A stretch of 13,430 bases of DNA from an uncultured Lachnospiraceae bacterium (GTDB lineage Bacteria > Bacillota > Clostridia > Lachnospirales > Lachnospiraceae): NCBI GenBank assembly GCA_902463835.1, contig CABQGZ010000035.1, positions 1-13,430 of the forward strand, in the 5' to 3' direction. This document shows, in pieces, positions 7,385 to 13,430 of this stretch. How positions within the stretch are numbered: position 1 is the stretch's first letter; every line of letters starts with the position of its first letter. The translations under genes and the position numbers were made by a program. Under the pieces are notes generated by a model that was not told the origin of the DNA, did not search any database, and saw nothing but the letters and a program-made list of their open reading frames with translations.

Positions 7385-7423
7385 CTCATACTATGGCAAA
7401 AGCATGTTCTACCATAGTATGAG
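7385..7423 (-). other. Perfect 12-bp inverted repeat (stem-loop) between the peptide gene and the second giant gene
   Basis: The arms 7385-7396 (CTCATACTATGG) and 7412-7423 (CCATAGTATGAG) are perfect complements around a 15-nt loop. On the minus strand the hairpin is followed by GAAAAAAAGG rather than a U-run, so it is not a standard intrinsic terminator; on the plus strand no T-run follows it either. It ends 32 nt before GTG 7352 and does not cover the ribosome-binding site. A competing smaller hairpin is possible: GTTC with GAAC and TAC with GTA, using the 5' arm and part of the loop. Candidate roles are an mRNA processing or stability element that sets a different level for the second giant gene, or a protein-binding palindrome. 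Confidence 0.75.
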
Positions 7424-7447
7424 AACCCATTTACATTTAGGTGAGAA

Positions 7448-7585
7448 CTACTCCCACATTCTCAGTTCCACTTCTCCTCCGTCAATACCGGAAGTAGCTA
7501 TGACGTTATCTTTCAGCAGACAGATCACATCCATTTCTGGTAATTCATATTTCGTTTTTACAGATTCTTGTATTTCCAATTGCAT
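7448..7585 (-). CDS. 45-residue peptide of unknown function
   Basis: A short open frame starts at ATG 7585 and stops at TAG 7448. A perfect AAGGAGG lies 11 nt upstream and abuts the stop codon of the giant gene before it, so the peptide is almost certainly translated as part of the same transcript. It is acidic, has no signal peptide or membrane segment, and reads as a charged N-terminus, then KYELPEMDVICLL, then DNVIATSG, then an acidic tail ending LRMWE. From memory, short proteins with the pattern KxYExPxxxVIxL..DVIxTSG are common and uncharacterised in gut Clostridia; I could not search for this. It has one cysteine, in the hydrophobic middle. It could be a regulatory or assembly partner of the giant proteins, a signalling peptide precursor or a modified-peptide precursor. 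No modifying enzyme or exporter is visible nearby. Confidence 0.82.
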   Translation of the reverse strand: MQLEIQESVKTKYELPEMDVICLLKDNVIATSGIDGGEVELRMWE

Positions 7586-7596
7586 CTTCTCTTTTG

Positions 7597-7603
7597 CCTC
7601 CTT
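7597..7603 (-). promoter_or_regulatory. Ribosome-binding site AAGGAGG of the 45-aa peptide gene
   Basis: This is a perfect anti-16S match, 11 nt before ATG 7585 and directly after the TAG (7606-7604) of the giant gene. The placement suggests translational coupling and is the main support for the small gene being real. Confidence 0.85.
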
Positions 7604-10600
7604 CTATTGCGGGATTACAAATACTCCCTCGCCCGGAGCCAGACTGATGGTCAGCTGATTATTGTATACCGGCTGTGTCGTTGCATCTCCGTTCCGATAT
7701 ACCACCGCGTTTCCTGCTCCATGGAAGGTAAATGTCACCTGATCCGTAAAATTATCCAACGGATCTGTGAAATTAGTCACAAATAATCCCGTTTTTCCAC
7801 TGTCATTCACAAACTGTCCGACCAGGGTGTCCCCCGTGGCTGTAACCCCGGAAGCACAAGCTAAGCTTGTCAGCGGATTATACACCTTATTCAGACAATG
7901 CTCCAGTTCACTGCGAACTGTACCTCTCAGCGGCAGAACACCATCCCACTTGTAAGACAAGTATACCTCGTCCATTTTCGCAACTGCCTCATTGATCTCC
8001 TTTGCCCAGTAATACATGGATGTGGGGTTCCCATTCTGATCCACACAGCCGCCGCCAATTCCGTCAACCAGGGACTTCCGGTATGTAAAATACGAATATC
8101 CTTTTATGCCAAAGGCCATATCCGTATAGATCTGATAGGAAAGCTCTTCCTTTCTGGTAATGGGACGCTCTGTCTCGCTATCAAAGGCCTGAATGAACGT
8201 ATGCACTTCTGCGTTTTCCTGCTTGGCATAATACGCATACCAGCTTAAACGATCCAGCCATATGTTATAAACGCCATCCTTACGAAGGGGATAAATGGAG
8301 GTAGAAAGAATCTTTCTTCCCTGAATCTCCTTGAGGACTGTATCACAATACGGCTGAAGGTATTTATCCGTCTGCATATAATACTCTGTGTTATGTTGAC
8401 CTTCCCCATAAGCATTCTGCTCGGTACAGTTATAAGGATCCAGATTGACATAGAGTGTCATATTCTTTCTCTTATACAGCTCATTCATAGCGCGCACCCG
8501 CTCCAGCACATCCGGGAACTGCTTTATGGGCACCTCATCCCAGAGATTGATCATATCAACGGCCGGATATATGCTGTAATCGAACATATCCGTCTGCACA
8601 TTATGCGGATTATCCAGATTCGTGTCCATGCCTACAATGGCCTTCAGACCAACCTGTCCACAATAGATCAGCTGCTGATAATACGCCGGCGTACCCTTTT
8701 GGGCCATAAATTGATCGATAAACATGTGTGTCAGTCCCATGTCCTTCGCCAGCTTGTAATCCTCGTAGGTATTTCTCGGCACATCCCAGCCGCCGATCCA
8801 CATCTCCTTGCCTTCGTTTGGATCTGGAATCCTGCCAGTGTCATATGGCATTCCGGCATAAAGGGATGTTATATAGAACACATCGCCTGGCTTACCCATG
8901 AAGCGGTAGACAAAGCCCCTGGGGCCGCCGTTTTCCACACCGGAATCGAAAATGCTCTTTCCATGCAGATTTTGTGCCGGATTGCCGTCATTTTTCAGTG
9001 TAACTCTGGTCCATTTTCCCGGCTCAAGAGACGTATCTGAACACCACCAGCCGCCGGCCTTTGCGCCGGAAGCCTCTGTATACACATAGAAATATGCCTG
9101 ATCCGCCTCACCTATGTCTCCTGTCACATAATTCCAGCTGCAAATACCGGATTCGCCCCCGTTTACTGTCACCTTCAGCGAACCTTGATCACAGGCTTTC
9201 ACCATCGCATCCGTGCCATCATACATTTTCTCTGTGGTATACTCATATTTTGCATCTTTGTCATAAAGAATCGTTCCCATCTCTTTCGCAACATTGTTCA
9301 CCCGTACAGAACCATAGGCCTTCACGGAAGAGATCCAGAACTCCGCGCCCTCTGCGCAGCCTGCTCCCATGAAACGCAGAACAAGCTTTCCGATAAAGGG
9401 ATACCCCTTCTGCCACTTATTGGGACAGAACTCCTGCCCCTGATCGTTTATCAATGTCATGTTCTCATGCTGCAAATCCAACCGTACATGCGTCCACTGG
9501 CCAGGCACAAGATTCGTGTCATTTCCCCACCAGGTTCCGGCCTGCGTATTCTCTGTATTTGTATATACATCGAACTCTACGAAATTGTAGCCTGTAAAAT
9601 CAAAGCTGTCCAGGTAAATTCCATTGTCATTTGTACCTGCCGTCACCTTAATGGAGCCGTCCTCGCCCTCATATGCTACATCTGTATCATAGGATATGGC
9701 GCTGCCATTCCCGTCGATTCCGAAGGCTCCCGCCTGATTGGCAGGTTCCACCACGTAATCCTCACGATAGACAACGTCCACCGCGCACTGCTTCTCCATA
9801 ACCACAAAACCATTTCTTCCCGCATAAACGCCGTTGACGGTATAGTAATCAAACACCATTCCTTCCGGGGCAGGATCTGGTGTAAGTGACACCATCTCAC
9901 CAAGGGTATAGCTTTCTTTCTCCGTCTTGCAATTCGTCGCAGTAATCTCCACCGGTTCCGCCGCAAAGGGCATATCGGCATAGAGAGATGTCACATAGAA
10001 TACCGTTCCGTCACCGCCGCCCATAAACCGGTAAGCAAAGCCTCTGGGGCCAATCTGCGGATTAAAAATATCCTTTCCATTCCAGTTCTGGGGCTTCATA
10101 TCCTTTGTCAGGGTAACCTTATTCCACTGTCCCGCAGTCAGAGGCGTATCGCCGCACCACCAGCCGCCGGACTGGGTATTCTCTGCATCCGTGTATACAT
10201 AGAAGTACACCTGATCCGCCATACTGATATCATTGGTCAGTGCATTCCACATACCGACAGCCGCCTCGTTTCCGGTTACCGTCACTTTCAGCAATCCGTC
10301 CTCCGTGTTTTTCACCAGAGTATCCGCAAAAGGCCGTTCGTCATCATATCTTTTGTCTGTCACATATTTCGCTGTCGCATTGCTCGATGCGCAACCGGAA
10401 GTTCTCACATTGCCCACATTATTGACGCGTTTCGTACTGTAGGCCTTGACGGAGGATACCCAGAATTCTGTTCCTTCTGTGCAGCCTCCTTCTCCATAAC
10501 TGAACAGACGCAGCGCCATTCTTCCAATATGAGGGGCCTCCGTCAGGGAGTTCAGCCAAAATTCATTGCCCGCCTCATCCTTCATGGTGATTGTCGCATT

Positions 10601-13430
10601 GTGAAGATCCAGACGCACCTGGATCCATGCTCCCGGTTTCAGCGGAGTGTCATTTTGCCACCATGTCCCGGCTAAGGTATTTTCTATGTTTGTGTACACA
10701 TAGAATTCCACATAATCATAATTGGTGAAATCAAAGCTGTTAAGGAATACCGTATTATCCCTTCCGCTCGCAGTCACCTTAATGGAGCCACTCTCATCCC
10801 CATATTTCACCATTGTATCGTAAGTTACCTGGTTGCCGTTGGTGTCAATCCCGGATGCACCGGCCATATTGGCTGCCAGAACTACATTTGCTTTCCGGTA
10901 CACTGCTTCCACCGTATACTGCCGCTCTGTTGCGGTGAACGTATTTCCTTCTATATATAAGTCATTGACTGCAAAGTAATCAAATACCATTCCTTCCGGC
11001 GCCGGATCTGCTGTCAGTGTAACCGTATCGCCATAATCATAGCTTTCTTTGTCTGCAGTACAGCTCTTTGTTGTAACAGCAACCTTCGGAATCCGTTCCG
11101 CATACAGTGAAGTGATGTAGAATACAGTTCCATCCGTTCCACCCATGAATCGGTAAGCAAAGCCTCTGGGGCCCACATTGGCATCAAAGATAGGCTGACC
11201 ATTCCAATTCCATGGCGGTGTTCCATAGGAAGGATCGGAGTCTTTCAGCGTAACTCTGGTCCATTTTCCAGGCTCAAGGGGCGTATCCCCGCACCACCAG
11301 CCACCGGACTTGGTATTCGATGCGTCCGTGTATACATAGAAATACACCTGATCATATGTACTGATATCATTCACAAGGGAATTCCAGAGACCAACGGCTG
11401 CCTCTCCACTCTTCACTGTTACTTTCAGGGAGCCATAATCGCTGTCCTTTACACGCACATCATGACCATCATACACTTTATCCGTCACATATTCCGCCCT
11501 TGTTACATCATTGGACGCATAAGATTCTGTTCCCGTCACAGCGCTCACATCATTCACCTGGGTGGACGCATAGGCCTTCACGGAAGAGATCCAGAACTCT
11601 GTTCCTGCCGTACAGCCGCTTCCCATGAAACGCATTACCAGCCTGCCTTCCGGCTTTATATGATCTCTATTGGGCCATAGCTCACGATTTGTAGCGTTAT
11701 CCACCAAAACCAGATTCGTATGCGTCAGATCGATACGGACTCTAGTCCACTGACCACATACCAGATTGGTGTCTCCCAGCCAATAGACACCGGCCTGTAC
11801 ACCTGCTGCCTCTGTGTAAACATAGAATTCCACATATTCATATTCTGTGAAATCAAACGCTCTCAAGTTTATGGCATTATCCATACCAGCTGCCGTTACC
11901 TTAACGGAACCGGCATCCCTGCCATGCCTCCTGCTGCTGTCATAAACTACTGCATTATTTTTCTTATCAATATCTGCAGCTCCAGCCTTGTTGGCCGCCA
12001 TGACCACATTTCCGGTCTGACCGCTCAATGTCTCATAGCTTCCGCTTTGGATGTCCGTATACAGTGTCTCCACCTGCCCCTGCGGATTCTTTACGATCAT
12101 ATATCCCCGGGCATAGAGGACAAGGGCTCGGCTTCCCACATTGACGTATGCAGTATATACCCCTCGCTTCGCCGTGTCTGTGGACACAAGCTTGACATTT
12201 ACACTGGCTCCATTCACCCTCAGCTGCTCCAAACCATTCTGCTCCACGGTATCAGCTCTGCCAAGCAGCATTCCGTGCTCCATAAGCGTATAACCCTCTG
12301 CCAGGCTGCGGGTCGCTTCAAAGGACACCACGTCTTTCTGCCCATTCTTCCATGCGTACGCATTGGTAAGTTCAATGACAGGCTTTGCCTCTGTCTGGAC
12401 ATCATATATAGCATAAAGCGTTACATTCTGACTGACATAAACAAAATATTCCTTATCATAGCCAAGAATTCTACCGCCCTCTATTGCATCTGACCAATAG
12501 GAGAATGTTTTTCCCACAACGTCTGCCGCCGTAACAGTCAGTCCCTCGCCCTCCTGTCCGGTGTAAACATCATCCGCATGGATACCGTCCGGATACTTCA
12601 CGGTTACCGTATAAGCATCTTCCAGCTTCTCATACAATGCTCTCACGCTGATATAGCGTTCTCCGCTTCCAATCTTCGTCAGAATATCCTGGGCAGTCAC
12701 TGTTGTTTTATCATCCAGACTCCAGCCTGTGAACTGATATCCCAATCTGGCCGGTCCTGTCGGAAGCTCGCGTCCGCTGTCCGTTGCTGCCCATGTATCC
12801 GCCTGCATCACCTGATTGTATGCGGAGAGAAATTCCACATACCCAGTTCTGGTCTCTCCGCTCTCTCCCGTCACTGCCGTAAGCTCCGTGTCGGTGACAA
12901 TTGTAAAAGTGTAGACAGCCTTATTGCTGACAACTTTATTCGAGGCGTTCCTCCAATAATAAAATGCTCCGTCCGCTTCCTTCCCAGTATACTCCACTGT
13001 GACCTTCGTCCCAATCTCATACGGCACTATGGCCTGATCGGAATATAGTACTCCGTCCACCTTGAGTCCGGATCCGTTCACCTTCAACGTCACCTGCTCT
13101 GTCGCCCGGTAGACCGCTGTAAGCTTCGTGCTCTTTGCCGCGGAAAATTCATACGATGCATCTGTGCTGACTGCCTCCCCACCGTAGGTAATCGACGTTC
13201 CATCCTCCGATACACCCTTGGTCTGATACCAGCCTTCAAAGGTACAGCCGGGAACTTCTTCTGCAATGACCGTCACCTGCTCGTCCCGGTTATAGGTACC
13301 ACCGCCGCTTAAATTCGCGACAGATGTCACCTCTCCACCTGCCAGTGCGGAATAGAGCACCACCTCTGCTTCCGCTTTCCCTCCTGCACCAGCCACGTTT
13401 TCGGTTTGCGCCGCCCTCTCCAGCGCAGTT
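7604..13430 (-). CDS. Giant extracellular multi-domain protein with C-terminal TIM-barrel glycosidase-like domain (5' end outside window)
   Basis: The frame is open to the window edge, so the true start and signal peptide lie beyond 13430; 1,941 residues are visible, numbered here from the first full codon. Residues ~15-300 hold InlB/Flg_new-like beta-repeats with motifs such as FEGWY, FTGW and FSYW followed by LTAVY or LYAIY. Residues ~305-470 look like an Ig/FnIII-like module. Residues ~474-1530 are three A-B units, the first two each followed by a short C beta-repeat. A and B modules are beta-sandwich-like, with the pattern VEFYVYT..AGTWW..DT..PGKW in A and VYFYVYT..GGWWCGDTPL in B. Residues ~1534-1941 form a TIM-barrel-like domain beginning near KEMWIGGWDVP, with INLWDEVP (Asp1631-Glu1632) as a likely active-site strand end, then a beta-rich C-terminus ending VFVIPQ. 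It has no LPXTG, SLH or C-terminal membrane segment. It is a close paralogue of the 1,519-aa protein downstream. Binding and glycosidase roles are inferred from fold-like patterns, not from a recognised family. Confidence 0.9.
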   Translation of the reverse strand, partial: TALERAAQTENVAGAGGKAEAEVVLYSALAGGEVTSVANLSGGGTYNRDEQVTVIAEEVPGCTFEGWYQTKGVSEDGTSITYGGEAVSTDASYEFSAAKSTKLTAVYRATEQVTLKVNGSGLKVDGVLYSDQAIVPYEIGTKVTVEYTGKEADGAFYYWRNASNKVVSNKAVYTFTIVTDTELTAVTGESGETRTGYVEFLSAYNQVMQADTWAATDSGRELPTGPARLGYQFTGWSLDDKTTVTAQDILTKIGSGERYISVRALYEKLEDAYTVTVKYPDGIHADDVYTGQEGEGLTVTAADVVGKTFSYWSDAIEGGRILGYDKEYFVYVSQNVTLYAIYDVQTEAKPVIELTNAYAWKNGQKDVVSFEATRSLAEGYTLMEHGMLLGRADTVEQNGLEQLRVNGASVNVKLVSTDTAKRGVYTAYVNVGSRALVLYARGYMIVKNPQGQVETLYTDIQSGSYETLSGQTGNVVMAANKAGAADIDKKNNAVVYDSSRRHGRDAGSVKVTAAGMDNAINLRAFDFTEYEYVEFYVYTEAAGVQAGVYWLGDTNLVCGQWTRVRIDLTHTNLVLVDNATNRELWPNRDHIKPEGRLVMRFMGSGCTAGTEFWISSVKAYASTQVNDVSAVTGTESYASNDVTRAEYVTDKVYDGHDVRVKDSDYGSLKVTVKSGEAAVGLWNSLVNDISTYDQVYFYVYTDASNTKSGGWWCGDTPLEPGKWTRVTLKDSDPSYGTPPWNWNGQPIFDANVGPRGFAYRFMGGTDGTVFYITSLYAERIPKVAVTTKSCTADKESYDYGDTVTLTADPAPEGMVFDYFAVNDLYIEGNTFTATERQYTVEAVYRKANVVLAANMAGASGIDTNGNQVTYDTMVKYGDESGSIKVTASGRDNTVFLNSFDFTNYDYVEFYVYTNIENTLAGTWWQNDTPLKPGAWIQVRLDLHNATITMKDEAGNEFWLNSLTEAPHIGRMALRLFSYGEGGCTEGTEFWVSSVKAYSTKRVNNVGNVRTSGCASSNATAKYVTDKRYDDERPFADTLVKNTEDGLLKVTVTGNEAAVGMWNALTNDISMADQVYFYVYTDAENTQSGGWWCGDTPLTAGQWNKVTLTKDMKPQNWNGKDIFNPQIGPRGFAYRFMGGGDGTVFYVTSLYADMPFAAEPVEITATNCKTEKESYTLGEMVSLTPDPAPEGMVFDYYTVNGVYAGRNGFVVMEKQCAVDVVYREDYVVEPANQAGAFGIDGNGSAISYDTDVAYEGEDGSIKVTAGTNDNGIYLDSFDFTGYNFVEFDVYTNTENTQAGTWWGNDTNLVPGQWTHVRLDLQHENMTLINDQGQEFCPNKWQKGYPFIGKLVLRFMGAGCAEGAEFWISSVKAYGSVRVNNVAKEMGTILYDKDAKYEYTTEKMYDGTDAMVKACDQGSLKVTVNGGESGICSWNYVTGDIGEADQAYFYVYTEASGAKAGGWWCSDTSLEPGKWTRVTLKNDGNPAQNLHGKSIFDSGVENGGPRGFVYRFMGKPGDVFYITSLYAGMPYDTGRIPDPNEGKEMWIGGWDVPRNTYEDYKLAKDMGLTHMFIDQFMAQKGTPAYYQQLIYCGQVGLKAIVGMDTNLDNPHNVQTDMFDYSIYPAVDMINLWDEVPIKQFPDVLERVRAMNELYKRKNMTLYVNLDPYNCTEQNAYGEGQHNTEYYMQTDKYLQPYCDTVLKEIQGRKILSTSIYPLRKDGVYNIWLDRLSWYAYYAKQENAEVHTFIQAFDSETERPITRKEELSYQIYTDMAFGIKGYSYFTYRKSLVDGIGGGCVDQNGNPTSMYYWAKEINEAVAKMDEVYLSYKWDGVLPLRGTVRSELEHCLNKVYNPLTSLACASGVTATGDTLVGQFVNDSGKTGLFVTNFTDPLDNFTDQVTFTFHGAGNAVVYRNGDATTQPVYNNQLTISLAPGEGVFVIPQ
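8842..9746 (-). repeat. Repeat unit 3 (A-B only) of the upstream giant gene
   Basis: As in the downstream gene, the last copy lacks the C repeat and leads through PYDTGRIPDP into the catalytic-like domain. Its B module is diverged (WWCSDTSLEPG, CSWNYVTGDIG), while its A module is close to those of the downstream gene. Confidence 0.8.
9747..10877 (-). repeat. Repeat unit 2 (A-B-C) of the upstream giant gene
   Basis: Spacing to unit 3 is 1,131 bp. The A module has WWQNDTPL and EFWLN with an extended SYGEGGC segment. The B and C modules closely match those of the downstream giant gene, including QNWNGKDIF and FDYYTVNGVYAGRNGF. Confidence 0.8.
10878..11999 (-). repeat. Repeat unit 1 (A-B-C) of the upstream giant gene
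   Basis: Spacing to the next unit is 1,122 bp. It is the most divergent copy: its A module has WLGDTNL in place of WWGNDT and ELWPN in place of EFCPN. Ends are approximate, phased on the ANKAGA motif. Confidence 0.8.

Noticed and set aside
7385..7423. Hairpin as an intrinsic terminator
   Set aside because: The stem is only moderately GC and no T-run follows it on either strand.
7424..7447. Promoter for the second giant gene
   Set aside because: Only weak -10-like words (TACTAT, TAGTAT), both inside the palindrome arms, and no matching -35 at proper spacing.
4031..12000. CRISPR-like array from the many repeated blocks
   Set aside because: The repeats are long, in frame and protein-coding, without short direct repeats and unique spacers.
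13394..13396. GTG as start of the upstream giant gene
   Set aside because: The frame stays open to the window edge with plausible protein (TALERAAQTEN), and no signal peptide follows the GTG, so the start is outside the window.

Overview
The window holds one co-directional gene cluster, read entirely on the minus strand, from high to low coordinates. It looks like a low-to-mid-GC Gram-positive of the Clostridia, most likely a gut Lachnospiraceae-type bacterium. The reasons are strong purine-rich ribosome-binding sites (AAGGAGG, GGAGG), classic Gram-positive signal peptides, BspA-type LRR and InlB-like beta-repeats, and the style of the enzymes. This placement is an inference from style, not from a marker gene.

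Layout in order of transcription: (1) 13430-7604, a giant extracellular protein, cut by the window edge (1,941 residues visible). It carries several InlB/Flg_new-like beta-repeats, three long A-B(-C) beta-sandwich units, and a C-terminal TIM-barrel-like glycosidase-type domain. (2) 7585-7448, a 45-residue peptide gene with a perfect AAGGAGG site directly after the stop of gene 1. (3) 7423-7385, a perfect 12-bp inverted repeat. (4) 7352-2793, a second giant secreted protein (1,519 aa), a paralogue of gene 1 with the same A-B-C-A-B-C-A-B-catalytic order and an exact 1,125-bp repeat period. (5) 2779-2084, a small membrane-anchored LRR protein. (6) 2087-840, a cytoplasmic GH63-like glycosidase, joined to gene 5 by an ATGA overlap. 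(7) 801-88, a cytoplasmic SGNH/GDSL-type esterase-like hydrolase. (8) 32-1, the first codons of another gene.

The spacing is tight (18 nt, 95 nt, 13 nt, -4 nt, 38 nt and 55 nt, with no terminator seen), so the genes probably form one operon. My reading is a glycan-acting locus. Two large exported multi-domain proteins would bind and possibly cut a polysaccharide or glycoprotein outside the cell, a small surface LRR protein sits at the membrane, and a GH63-like glycosidase and an SGNH esterase work on imported pieces. The substrate cannot be told from the sequence. The least explained parts are the 45-residue peptide gene, the hairpin after it, and the C-terminal domain shared by the twin giant proteins.

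There is no gene-free stretch longer than 300 bases: the largest gap between giant genes (7353-7603) holds the peptide gene and the hairpin. I found no tRNA, rRNA, CRISPR, insertion sequence or convincing promoter.
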